A stretch of 64,000 nt of DNA from contig NZ_JAUNLS010000001.1 of assembly GCF_030532325.1 (NCBI RefSeq), positions 1 through 64,000 of the forward strand. The letters are read 5' to 3'. This stretch comes from Corynebacterium sp. GTDB taxonomy: Bacteria > Actinomycetota > Actinomycetes > Mycobacteriales > Mycobacteriaceae. The position numbers and the translations under genes are program-made. Below the pieces are notes generated by a model that saw only the letters and a program-made list of their open reading frames with translations, was not told the DNA's origin and did no database searches. This document shows, in pieces, positions 46,317 through 55,272 of this stretch (position 1 is its first letter; each line of letters starts with the position of its first letter).

Positions 46317-46870
46317 AGGTTGAGTGCTCCCACGTAGACTATGTTCCCGATGTGCAAGCGCGCATTCCACAGGTTGCCCGGCGCGGTGTCGAAGCGGTAC
46401 TGCAGGTTAGTCGAGGCCCCCGCGCCCAGCGGGTAGTCCAACCCGGGGGCTGCCACGTTGGTGTTGACCTCCGGGTCATAGGGCAGCATGTCTACCTTGG
46501 CCCAGCCGCCGTTGCCGTCGGCGCGCTCCAGGACGGGATCCTCGATGGCGTCGACAGGCAGGGGCACCTCGTTGAGATTGTGCACCTTAATGGTCACCAC
46601 GGTGCCGGCCACGCTATCGGAGTAGAGGCTCTGCAGCTCGAACTCCACATTGAGGCCGGGGTCCTTGACCGGGGCGGAGAGATCGGTGCTGACCTCCTTC
46701 TCCTTTACCTTCTGTGGCTCGAAGCTGGGCACCTCGGAGCTGGAGACCACGATGTTGTTGTTCAGCCCGGTGTCCTGGGGCTGGAGGATGCTGCAGCCTG
46801 ACACCGCGAAGGCGCAGAGCAGGAGGGCTGGAAAGGTCTTGTTCACCGCAGAAGAATCCTTGTGCATCAC
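46313..46870 (-). CDS. Secreted lipoprotein of unknown function
   Basis: 185 residues. A type II signal peptide ends at the lipobox VSGC (cysteine about residue 26), so the mature protein is attached to the membrane outside the cell. The mature part has an Ig-like beta pattern (VAGTVVTIKVHNLNEVPLPVD) as in DUF4352-like domains. Start ATG 46870 or 46867. Coupled to idi by a GTGA overlap and divergent from an ABC exporter. Confidence 0.75.
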   Translation of the reverse strand: MMHKDSSAVNKTFPALLLCAFAVSGCSILQPQDTGLNNNIVVSSSEVPSFEPQKVKEKEVSTDLSAPVKDPGLNVEFELQSLYSDSVAGTVVTIKVHNLNEVPLPVDAIEDPVLERADGNGGWAKVDMLPYDPEVNTNVAAPGLDYPLGAGASTNLQYRFDTAPGNLWNARLHIGNIVYVGALNL

Positions 46871-46967
46871 GACGACAAATAAAAGCTGCCCACTACCTTA
46901 ATGCACAGCGGCCCCAGCCTTCGAAGCGGTGTGCATGTCAACAACCCGGCTGGCATACTGTTGCCCC

Positions 46968-48806
46968 GTGAACTCTGTCCTCCGCATCGCCCGCAGCGCT
47001 TCTGCCCTGTGGCCTTTCTATCTTGGTGTCCTTATCACGGCGTCGATCACCGCGGCGCTCTCCCTGCTCAGCCCGTTTATCCTGCGCGAAGCCACCGACG
47101 CCATCGTGGCCGGTGATTCCTTAAGCATCGTGGTGTGGATGGTGCTTGCACTCTTTGCCGCCGACGCCGTGGGTTCCCTGGTCAAAAACATCGGCGGCTA
47201 CCTGGGTGACGTCATGGTCGCGCGCCTACGCCAGATCCTGTCCACCCGCTACTTTGCCAAGCTGCTCGCGGTGCCCCAGAGCTACTTTGATAACCAGGTC
47301 ACCGGCACCATCATCGCGCGTCTGGACCGCTCGATCTCCAACGTCACGCAGTTCATCCAGTCCTTCTCCAACAACTTCTTTGTCATGCTCATCCAGGCGG
47401 TGGCGGTGCTTGCCATTACCACCTGGTACTACTGGCCGCTGGCCCTGCTGCTGGCCGCGCTCTTTCCCATCTACATGTGGCTGACCGCGCTGACCTCCAC
47501 GCGCTGGCAGAAGTTCGAGGCCATCAAGAATGAGAACATTGACATCGCCAACGGGCGCTTCGCGGAGGTGGTGGGCCAGGTCAAGGTGACCAAGTCCTTC
47601 GTGGCGGAGGTCCGCGAGCTTGACGCCTTTGGCCGCCGCTACCGCACGGTGGTGGACACCACCCGCCCGCAGTCGCGCTGGTGGCACTCCATGGATACCG
47701 CCCGCGGCGTGGCCATGGCCGCCATCTTCATGGGCATCTATGGGCTCATCTTCTGGCGCACGCTGGAGGGCCACTTCTCCCTGGGCGATATGGTCATGCT
47801 GCTCCAGCTGGTCAACCTGGCCAAGCAGCCGGTGTTCATGATGAGCTTCATCGTCGATCTGGCGCAGCGCGCCGTGGCCGGCTCCAAGGACTACTTCAAG
47901 GTCATGGAAGAGGCCGTCGAGCCCACCGCCAACCGCAGCCTGCTGGCTGCCACCGAGGCCTCCGACGTTCCGCGGCTGGACCTGCGCCCGGCCCAGCCGC
48001 TGCAGCCCACCGGGGACTCCGCGGTCTTTTCCTTCCAGGACGTCTCCTTTGCCTACGAGGAGGACAAGCCGGTGGTGGAGGAGATCACCTTCTCCGTGCC
48101 CCGCGGGCACAAGATTGCCCTGGTGGGCGAGTCCGGCGGCGGCAAGTCCACGCTGGTCAACCTGCTGCTGGGGCTCTACCAGCCCAGCAGCGGCCACCTG
48201 CGCGTGCTCGGTCACGACGTCGGCGAGCTCAGCGCGGAGCGCCTGCGCGCCTCGGTGGGCGTGGTCTTCCAGGAGTCCTACCTGTTTTCCGGCACCATCC
48301 GGGAAAACATCGCCTACGGCAAGCCGGGGGCCAGCCAGGAAGAAATTGAGAGTGTGGCCAAGCGAGCCAACGCCCACGACTTCATTAAGGCCTTCCCGGA
48401 GGGCTATGACACGGTCATCGGCGAGCGCGGCCTCAAGCTCTCCGGCGGGCAGAAGCAGCGCGTGGCGGTGGCGCGCGCCATGCTCAAGGACGCCCCCATT
48501 TTGGTGCTCGATGAGGCCACCTCCGCCCTAGACACCAAGGCTGAGCGCGCCGTGCAGGCGGGCCTGGATGAGCTCATGCGGGATCGCACCACGCTGATTA
48601 TCGCCCACCGCCTGTCCACGATTGCCCACGTCGATACCATCATCACACTGGACCGCGGCCGCATCGATGAGATGGGCAGTCCGGCCGAGCTCGCCCGCAG
48701 CGGCGGCATCTACGCCCAGCTTTTGCAACTCACCCAGTCCTCCTCGGTGGCGGACCGCCAGCGCCTCAAGCGCTACGGCTTCGTCGGCGAGATACCAAAT
48801 GACTAG
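46968..48806 (+). CDS. ABC exporter with fused membrane and ATPase domains
   Basis: 612 residues: six-helix exporter membrane domain (about 1-310) followed by an ATPase domain with Walker A GESGGGKST, signature LSGGQKQR and Walker B ILVLDEATSALD. Functions as a homo- or heterodimeric lipid/drug exporter; no partner gene is adjacent, so a homodimer is likely. GTG 46968 is preferred: CATACT lies eight bases before it, so the mRNA is probably leaderless. The substrate is unknown. Confidence 0.85.
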   Translation: MNSVLRIARSASALWPFYLGVLITASITAALSLLSPFILREATDAIVAGDSLSIVVWMVLALFAADAVGSLVKNIGGYLGDVMVARLRQILSTRYFAKLLAVPQSYFDNQVTGTIIARLDRSISNVTQFIQSFSNNFFVMLIQAVAVLAITTWYYWPLALLLAALFPIYMWLTALTSTRWQKFEAIKNENIDIANGRFAEVVGQVKVTKSFVAEVRELDAFGRRYRTVVDTTRPQSRWWHSMDTARGVAMAAIFMGIYGLIFWRTLEGHFSLGDMVMLLQLVNLAKQPVFMMSFIVDLAQRAVAGSKDYFKVMEEAVEPTANRSLLAATEASDVPRLDLRPAQPLQPTGDSAVFSFQDVSFAYEEDKPVVEEITFSVPRGHKIALVGESGGGKSTLVNLLLGLYQPSSGHLRVLGHDVGELSAERLRASVGVVFQESYLFSGTIRENIAYGKPGASQEEIESVAKRANAHDFIKAFPEGYDTVIGERGLKLSGGQKQRVAVARAMLKDAPILVLDEATSALDTKAERAVQAGLDELMRDRTTLIIAHRLSTIAHVDTIITLDRGRIDEMGSPAELARSGGIYAQLLQLTQSSSVADRQRLKRYGFVGEIPND

Positions 48807-48850
48807 TAGGAATTTTTGAATCTCACCCCGTGGGCATTATCGTCTAAGAA

Positions 48851-50182
48851 ATGTCCACTAATGCCTCTGCCTCGCCGAACACCGGCACCACGACGTCCTC
48901 CCCCGCGGCCACCATCGTGGTGGCCGCCCTCATGCTGTTTTCCATGTTCTTCGGCGCGGGTAACCTCATCTTCCCGCCCATGGTGGGTGTCAATTCCGGC
49001 ACCAACTTCTGGCCGGCCACCCTGGGATTCCTCGCCGCGGGCGTGCTGCTGCCCGTCTTCGCCGTCTTCGCGGTGGCGATCTCCGGACAGTCCGTGCGTG
49101 ACATCGGCAACCACGGCGGCAAGTTCTTTGGCGTGGTCTTCTCCGTCATGGCCTACCTGGCCATCGGCGCCTTCTACGCCCTGCCCCGCACCGGCGCGGT
49201 CTCCATGGAAACCGCCATCACCCCACTCTTCGGCTGGGAGGGCACCCTGGCCAACGGCGCGTTCAACACCGTCTTCTTCCTCATCGCCCTCGCGCTGGCC
49301 TGGCGCCCCAACAGCATCATCGACACCCTGGGCAAGTTCCTCACCCCGGCGCTGGTCATCCTGCTGGCCCTGGTTATCACCCTGGCCGCGGTAGCCAACC
49401 CCCGCACCCCTGGCACGCCGACCGAGTCCTACGCCTCCGCCGCTTTTGCCACCGGCCTCTTCGAGGGCTACAACACCATGGACGCCATCGCTGGCCTGGC
49501 CTTCTCCATCGTCATCGTCTCCTCCCTGCAGTCCAAGGGTTTCCGCAAGGGCGGTGAGGTGCTGCGCGGCACCATCGCCGCGGCCACCGTCGCCGGCGTC
49601 ATCCTGGGCGCCATCTACCTGGGCCTGGCGTGGATCGGCCAAACCATGCCCAACGGCTCCTCCTATGACTCCGGTGCGCAGCTGCTTGCCGACGCCTCCA
49701 ACCTCACCCTCGGCTCCGCCGGCCAGGCCGCCTTCTCCGCCATCGTGCTGCTGGCCTGCATGACCACCGCCGTGGGACTCATCAGCGCCACCTCCGAGTT
49801 CTTCGCCATGCTGGTGCCCAAGACCACCTACCACCTATGGGCCTGCATTTTCACCGCGATGTCCATCCTCTTTGCCTTCCAGGGCCTGGACACCGTGCTC
49901 TCCGTGGCCGTTCCCTTCATCACTTTCCTCTACCCGCCGGCCATCACCCTGATCCTCCTCACCCTGCTGCAACCGCTGCTGGGTAAGTGGATCACCTTCA
50001 CCTGGGGCTTCCGCCTGGCGCTGTGGGTCTCCGTGCTGTGGTCCGCCGCCACCTCCCTGGGCGCACCCCTGGACTTTGCCCCCGGCCAGTCCCTGGGCCT
50101 GGGCTGGATTGTGCCCACGGTCATCGCCTTCGTCCTCGGCGCGGCCTACAGCACCGTGACCTCACCGAAAAGGCCTGCGTAA
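48851..50182 (+). CDS. brnQ: Branched-chain amino acid transport protein (LIVCS family)
   Basis: Na+-coupled uptake of Leu/Ile/Val. 443 residues, about 12 hydrophobic segments, starting with LFSMFFGAGNLIFPPMVG, the diagnostic LIVCS motif. TTGAAT (48816) and TATCGT (48838) form a possible promoter with the ATG seven bases after the -10 box. Confidence 0.9.
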   Translation: MSTNASASPNTGTTTSSPAATIVVAALMLFSMFFGAGNLIFPPMVGVNSGTNFWPATLGFLAAGVLLPVFAVFAVAISGQSVRDIGNHGGKFFGVVFSVMAYLAIGAFYALPRTGAVSMETAITPLFGWEGTLANGAFNTVFFLIALALAWRPNSIIDTLGKFLTPALVILLALVITLAAVANPRTPGTPTESYASAAFATGLFEGYNTMDAIAGLAFSIVIVSSLQSKGFRKGGEVLRGTIAAATVAGVILGAIYLGLAWIGQTMPNGSSYDSGAQLLADASNLTLGSAGQAAFSAIVLLACMTTAVGLISATSEFFAMLVPKTTYHLWACIFTAMSILFAFQGLDTVLSVAVPFITFLYPPAITLILLTLLQPLLGKWITFTWGFRLALWVSVLWSAATSLGAPLDFAPGQSLGLGWIVPTVIAFVLGAAYSTVTSPKRPA

Positions 50183-50255
50183 AAAGTCTGCACAAGAGCG
50201 CGTACAGTGAGGGGGAACCTGTGCTTTCCCTCTCGATGCAAAGGAGACTCTTGCT

Positions 50256-51266
50256 GTGACGCTTGCTGTGACGCACCGCGCTCGCCTGTCCGTCCTCGAC
50301 TTCTGCACCATCTACCCCGGCGAGAACGCCGCGCAGTCGATGGAGCGCTCAGTGGAGCTGGCCCGCACCGCCGAGAAGCTGGGATACACGCGCATGTGGT
50401 ACACCGAGCACCACAACATGTCCACCATCAGCTCCTCGGCGCCGGCCGTGCTCATCGCCCACATCGGAGCCAAGACCGAGCGCATCCGCTTGGGCTCCGG
50501 CGGCGTCATGCTGCCCAACCACGCGCCCTACGTAGTGGCCGAGCAGTTCGGCACCCTGGCTGAGCTCTACCCCGACCGCATCGATCTGGGTCTGGGCCGC
50601 GCCCCTGGCACCGATCAGAACACCCTGGGCCGCGCGCTGCGCCGCGACGCCCACGCCGCCGAGCGCTTCCCCGAGGACATCCGCGAGCTGCAGGGCTACC
50701 TCTCCGGCAAGTCCCTCATCCCGGGCGTGCAGGCGGTGCCGGGCGCCAACACCAACGTGCCCATCTACGTCCTGGGCTCCTCCATGTACGGCGCCTCCCT
50801 GGCCGCCAAGTTCGGCCTGCCCTACGCCTTTGCCTCCCACTTCGCCCCCACGCACCTGGAGGCCGCCACCTCCTACTACCGCGAGAACTCCCAGCCCTCC
50901 GAGCACTGCGAGAAGCCCTACGTCATTGCCGGCGTCAACGTCACCGCCGCAGAGAGCCAGGAGAAGGCCGCCGCCGAGTTCGACCGCGTGTGCCACAACC
51001 GCGTCAAGGCCTTCGCCGGCCGCGGCAAGTTCCTCACTGACTAGCAAGTCGAGCAGATCCGCGCCTCCTTCCAGGGCCAGCAGATCCTGGCCATGCTGCA
51101 GTACTCCGCCGTGGGCACCGGTGAGGAGGTCAGCTCCTACCTCGAGCAGTTCCAGCAGCTGGCCGGCGCCGACGAGCTCATGGTCTCCCTGCAGTCCTCC
51201 TCCCACGACGAAGTCCTGCGCAACATGGAGATCCTGGCCGGGTCCTGGTTCCCGAAGGCACAGTAA
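50256..51266 (+). pseudogene. Luciferase-like monooxygenase (LLM) family oxidoreductase, interrupted by an in-frame TAG
   Basis: Flavin-dependent oxidoreductase of the bacterial luciferase-like family: LDFCTIYPGE at the start, YTEHHNMSTISSSAPAVLIA, LGLGRAPGTD. The frame from GTG 50256 (AAAGGAG upstream) stops at TAG 51042-51044 after FLTD. It then continues in the same frame for 73 more family-like codons (QVEQIRASFQGQQILAMLQY) to TAA 51264, which overlaps the next ATG. The expected codon is GAG or CAG, so a single base change explains it. If real, the 262-residue product lacks the C-terminal helices. The overlap with the regulator gene shows the ancestral end. Confidence 0.8.
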
Positions 51267-52030
51267 TGGCGCCCCGCGACACCCAGCGCCACGTCAAGAT
51301 CGCGGAGTACCTGCGCGGCTTGATCAGCAGCGGCGAGCTCAACCAGGGTGACGTCATCCCCAGCGAGGCCGAGCTCTGCGAGCAGTTCTCCGCCTCCCGC
51401 GGGCCCGTGCGCCAGGCCATCGCCACTCTGCGCTCCGAGGGGCTCGTCTCCTCCGGGCGCGGCCGCCGCTCCATCGTGCTGGGCCGCTTCGTGGCCGAGA
51501 CCTTCGAGCACATCATCTCCAACACCCACTGGCTTAGAGACCGCGGCTATGAGGCCGAGCAGAAGACGCTGTGGATGGCCCGCCGCCCCGCCCCGAAGGG
51601 CGTGGCCGAGTTCCTACAGCTCGAGGAGGACTCCCCCGTCATCTTCCTGCACCGCGTGCGCAGCGCCAACGGCGAGCCGGTGATCGTGGAACGCCTCTAC
51701 TTCCCGCTGGAGATAGGCCGGCCGCTGCTGGAGCTCGACTCCAGCTCCGGCTCCGACTCAGTCCATGACTTCCTGGACGCCCGGGGAGTCAACTTCGACA
51801 GCGCCCACCGCCAGCTCTCCTTCGTCCTGGCCAGCGAGGAGGATGCCCGATCACTGGGGGTAAGTGAGGGCACCCCGCTGTGGCGGGTACGCATGGAGAT
51901 CTCCGATCCCTCCGGCCGCCCCATCGAGCTGGCCGATAATCTTTACCGCGCCGATAACCTCGTGCTGGGCATGACCACCGTGCGCGGCTCCACCTCCCCG
52001 CTGGAAATCATGTTTGCTAAGCCTGAGTAG
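51266..52030 (+). CDS. GntR-family regulator with UTRA ligand domain (HutC type)
   Basis: 254 residues: winged helix (IAEYLRGLISSGELNQGDVIPSE region and SRGPVRQAIATLRSEGLV) and a C-terminal UTRA domain (VIFLHRVRSANGEPVIVERLYFP region). The start ATG overlaps the TAA of the LLM gene (TAATG). It probably controls the LLM gene and the ABC importer downstream; the effector is unknown. The promoter of the binding-protein gene lies within its 3' end. Confidence 0.85.
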   Translation: MAPRDTQRHVKIAEYLRGLISSGELNQGDVIPSEAELCEQFSASRGPVRQAIATLRSEGLVSSGRGRRSIVLGRFVAETFEHIISNTHWLRDRGYEAEQKTLWMARRPAPKGVAEFLQLEEDSPVIFLHRVRSANGEPVIVERLYFPLEIGRPLLELDSSSGSDSVHDFLDARGVNFDSAHRQLSFVLASEEDARSLGVSEGTPLWRVRMEISDPSGRPIELADNLYRADNLVLGMTTVRGSTSPLEIMFAKPE

Positions 52031-52041
52031 GGCCGTATACT
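52014..52041 (+). promoter_or_regulatory. Promoter for the ABC importer genes
   Basis: TTGCTA (52014-52019) and TATACT (52036-52041) with a 16-base spacer lie at the end of the GntR gene. The -10 box is eight bases before ATG 52050, so the transcript should be leaderless. Confidence 0.6.
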
Positions 52042-52049
52042 CTGCTTGC

Positions 52050-53546
52050 ATGAAGAAACTTGGCTTGGCCGCCTCGGCCATGTCCCTGGCCATGACGCTG
52101 GGCTTAAGCGGGTGCTCGGCCGGGCACACCGCCGTCACCGCCACCGAGGGCGACACCCAGGCGGTCACGCTGGCCACCACCGCGGCCGCTACCTCTCTCG
52201 ACTTCACCACCGTCGGCGGAGCCGCCATCCCCGCTGCGCTCATGAGCAACGTCTACGAGACCCTCGTGCGCATCGACGAGAACGGCGAGATCGTCCCCGC
52301 CCTCGCCGAGAGCTGGGAGGCCACGCCCACCCGCTACACCTTCCACCTGCGCCGCGGGGTCACCTTCTCCAACGGCGAGGAATTCACGGCGCAAACCGCG
52401 GCCTTTTCCATCCTCAACACCCGGGATAACTGGAGCAACGGCATCTCCTCCCAGATGGAGGTGGTCGCCGACGCCCGCGCGCTGGACTCCCACACCCTCG
52501 AGGTCACGCTGGCGCATCCCTCCAACCGCTGGCTGTGGTCCATGGGCACCGCCATTGGGGCGATGATGACCCCGAGTGGCGTCGACAAGCTAGCCACCGA
52601 GCCCGTGGGCACCGGCCCGTTTACCGTGGATAGGTTCTCCCCCGGCGAGTTCATCGCCCTGCGCACCCGCGCGGACTACTGGGGTACCCCCGCCGCCGAG
52701 GACGTGACCATCCGCTACTTTCCCGACACCATCTCCGCCGTCAACGCCCTGCGCTCTGGCGGCATCGACGCGGTGTGGGCGGTGCAGAACCCGGAGCTGC
52801 TCGATACCCTCGAGGATTCCATCCACACCGCGGTGGGCACCACCAACGGCGAGGTTCTGCTCTCCATGAACAACAACGCCGAGCCTTTCGATGACCCCCG
52901 CGTGCGCCGCGCCGTGGCCTACGGGGTGGACCGCGAGGCCGCCAACCGGGTGCTGTGGTCCGGCATGGCCGCCGACACCGGCGGCGCGCCCGTCCCGCCC
53001 ACCGATCCCTGGTTCAGCCAGCACGATTACTATCCCTTCGATCCGCTGCGCGCCCGGCAGCTCATGGAGGAGGCTGGCGCGGTGGGCACCCCGCTGACCA
53101 TCACCACGCCGACCCTGCCCTACGCCCAGACCGTCTCCGAGCTGCTCTACTCGCAGCTCAGCGAGATTGGCTTCGACGTCACCCTGGAATCCGCCGAGTT
53201 CCCCGCGGTGTGGCTGGGCCAGGTCATGGGCACCAAGGACTACCAGATGTCGCTGGTGGCGCACGTCGAACCGCGCGATATCCCCACCCTCTTTGGCAAC
53301 CCCGATTACTACCTGGGCTACGATTCTGCCCGGACCCGCGAGCTCCTCGCCCAGGCCGACGAATCCCCGGCCGGCCGCTACCCGCAGCTCATGCGCGAGG
53401 CCGTGGATGAAATCATGAACGACGCCGCAGCACTGACCCTGATGAACATGCCCAACATCGTGCTCTACCGCGATGGCCTCGACGGCCTGCGCCCCAACCA
53501 GGTCACCGACGCCCTCGAGCTGCGCTACGTCAAGGAGCGCGCATGA
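52050..53546 (+). CDS. ABC importer substrate-binding lipoprotein (peptide/nickel family 5)
   Basis: 498 residues. Type II signal peptide with lipobox LSGC; mature protein of the SBP_bac_5 family (YETLVRIDENGEIVPALAESW, then ARAVAYGVDRE-like RRAVAYGVDRE and late DAAALTLMN). Extracellular, captures a peptide, metal-chelate or similar ligand; which one cannot be read. Start of a tightly packed operon: it overlaps the permease gene by four bases. Confidence 0.87.
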   Translation: MKKLGLAASAMSLAMTLGLSGCSAGHTAVTATEGDTQAVTLATTAAATSLDFTTVGGAAIPAALMSNVYETLVRIDENGEIVPALAESWEATPTRYTFHLRRGVTFSNGEEFTAQTAAFSILNTRDNWSNGISSQMEVVADARALDSHTLEVTLAHPSNRWLWSMGTAIGAMMTPSGVDKLATEPVGTGPFTVDRFSPGEFIALRTRADYWGTPAAEDVTIRYFPDTISAVNALRSGGIDAVWAVQNPELLDTLEDSIHTAVGTTNGEVLLSMNNNAEPFDDPRVRRAVAYGVDREAANRVLWSGMAADTGGAPVPPTDPWFSQHDYYPFDPLRARQLMEEAGAVGTPLTITTPTLPYAQTVSELLYSQLSEIGFDVTLESAEFPAVWLGQVMGTKDYQMSLVAHVEPRDIPTLFGNPDYYLGYDSARTRELLAQADESPAGRYPQLMREAVDEIMNDAAALTLMNMPNIVLYRDGLDGLRPNQVTDALELRYVKERA

Positions 53547-54472
53547 CAGCCCTGCGCGTCATCGGACGCTTCCTGCTCACCCTTTTCGCGGCCTCCGTCA
53601 TCATCTTCCTGCTCATGCGCGCGGTTCCCGGCAACCCGGCGCGCGTAGCACTGGGTGTCAACGCCACCGAGGAGGCCGTCGCCGAGCTGAGCACCGCCTT
53701 AGGCCTCGATCGCCCGCTGATGGCCCAGTACGCTGAGTGGATGGGCGGGCTGCTGCGCGGGGATTTCGGCGTGTCGCTGTCCTCTCAGCAGGACATCACC
53801 CCGCTGGTGCTCGACCGCGCCCAGGTCTCCCTCATCATCGTGGGCCTGGCCATGCTCCTCGCGCTTGGTGCGGCTATCCCGGCCGGCATGTGGCTGGCGC
53901 AGCGCACCGCCCCGCTGGCCTCGGCAGCCACCCAGGTGGGCATCGCCATGCCCAGCTTCCTCGTGGGTATCGTGCTCGTGGCCATCTTCGCGGTGCGCCT
54001 GGGCTGGCTGCCCGCCAACGGCTGGACCCCGCCCAACCAGGGCTTCGGCTCCTTCCTGGCGCACCTGGTGCTGCCGGTGATTTCGCTGGCCCTGGTGCAG
54101 GGCGCGATGCTCACCCGCTACGTGCGCTCGGCCATCCTCGACGTCATGGATCGTGACTACATCCGCACAGCCCGCTCCCTGGGGCTCACGCCTGCCCAAG
54201 CGCTGCGCCGCCACGGCCTGCGCAACGCCGCACTGCCGGTGCTCACGGTCACCGGCGTGCAGTTGACCACCCTGGTGGTGGGCGCGGTGGTTATCGAGTC
54301 GGTTTTTGTCATCCCCGGCCTGGGCAGCATGCTTCTCGACGCCGTCTCCACCCGCGATCTCACCACCGTCCAGACCCTGGTCATGCTGCTCGTGGCCTTT
54401 ACGCTGACCATCAACGCGCTGACCGATCTCTCCTACCGGCTGGTCGATCCGCGCCTCAAGGAGGCCCGATGA
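53543..54472 (+). CDS. ABC importer permease, DppB/NikB type
   Basis: 309 residues, about six membrane helices, starting with the DppB pattern ALRVIGRFLLTLFAA and MRAVPGNPA. The EAA loop for the ATPase is RTARSLGLTPAQALRRHGLRNA-like (near residue 210). Overlaps both neighbours by four bases (ATGA). Confidence 0.88.
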   Translation: MTALRVIGRFLLTLFAASVIIFLLMRAVPGNPARVALGVNATEEAVAELSTALGLDRPLMAQYAEWMGGLLRGDFGVSLSSQQDITPLVLDRAQVSLIIVGLAMLLALGAAIPAGMWLAQRTAPLASAATQVGIAMPSFLVGIVLVAIFAVRLGWLPANGWTPPNQGFGSFLAHLVLPVISLALVQGAMLTRYVRSAILDVMDRDYIRTARSLGLTPAQALRRHGLRNAALPVLTVTGVQLTTLVVGAVVIESVFVIPGLGSMLLDAVSTRDLTTVQTLVMLLVAFTLTINALTDLSYRLVDPRLKEAR

Positions 54473-55272
54473 GAACCGGATCCGTCCTCGTTGGTATCAC
54501 CGCGCTGCTCGCCGTGGTCTCGCTGTTCTGGACGCCCTTCGACCCCAACCAGGCCTCCGCGGACTACCTCCTTGGACCGTCGGCCGAGCACCTCCTGGGC
54601 ACCGATCGCTTCGGCCGCGACACCCTCTCGCGCATCATGGCCGGCGCCCAGGTCACGCTCGTGGTGGGGGTCATCGCCGTGGGTATCGCCGCCGGCCTCG
54701 GGGTTCCCCTGGGCATCCTGGCCGGCATGAAGCGCAAGCCGGGCACCGTCATCATGGCCGGCGCCGATCTGCTGCTGGCCTTCCCCGCCCTGCTACTGGC
54801 GATTATCGCCGGCGCGGTCTGGGGCCCCTCGACCCTCACCGCGATGGTGGCCATCGGTATCGCCGGCGTTCCCTCCTTCGCCCGCGTCACCCGCTCGGGC
54901 ACCCTGCAGATCATGACGCAGGACTACATCGCCGCCGCGCGGGTGTCCAAGGTGCCCTCCGCAGTCATCGCCGTGCGCCACGTGCTGCCCAACCTCACCG
55001 GCATCATCATCGTCCAGGCCTCCGTGTACTTCGCGCTGGCTATCCTGGCCGAGGCCGGCCTGTCCTACCTGGGCCTGGGCACCGCGCCGCCGACCGCCTC
55101 CTGGGGCCGGATGCTGCAGGACGCCCAGTCCCTGCTGGGCACCAACCCGCTACAGGCGCTGTGGCCGGGTCTGGCCATCGCCTCCACGGTGCTGGGCTTC
55201 AACCTGCTTGGCGACGCCCTCCGTGACCGCCTCGATCCCCGCCTCAAGAAGGGAGCACGCCGCCGTGCTTAG
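54469..55272 (+). CDS. ABC importer permease, DppC/NikC type
   Basis: 267 residues, about five or six membrane helices. HLLGTDRFGRDTLSRIMAG near the start is the DppC signature, and AARVSKVPSAVIAVRHVLPN is the coupling loop. Short N-terminus compared with E. coli DppC. Overlaps the upstream permease by four bases and the ATPase gene by eight. Confidence 0.88.
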   Translation: MRTGSVLVGITALLAVVSLFWTPFDPNQASADYLLGPSAEHLLGTDRFGRDTLSRIMAGAQVTLVVGVIAVGIAAGLGVPLGILAGMKRKPGTVIMAGADLLLAFPALLLAIIAGAVWGPSTLTAMVAIGIAGVPSFARVTRSGTLQIMTQDYIAAARVSKVPSAVIAVRHVLPNLTGIIIVQASVYFALAILAEAGLSYLGLGTAPPTASWGRMLQDAQSLLGTNPLQALWPGLAIASTVLGFNLLGDALRDRLDPRLKKGARRRA

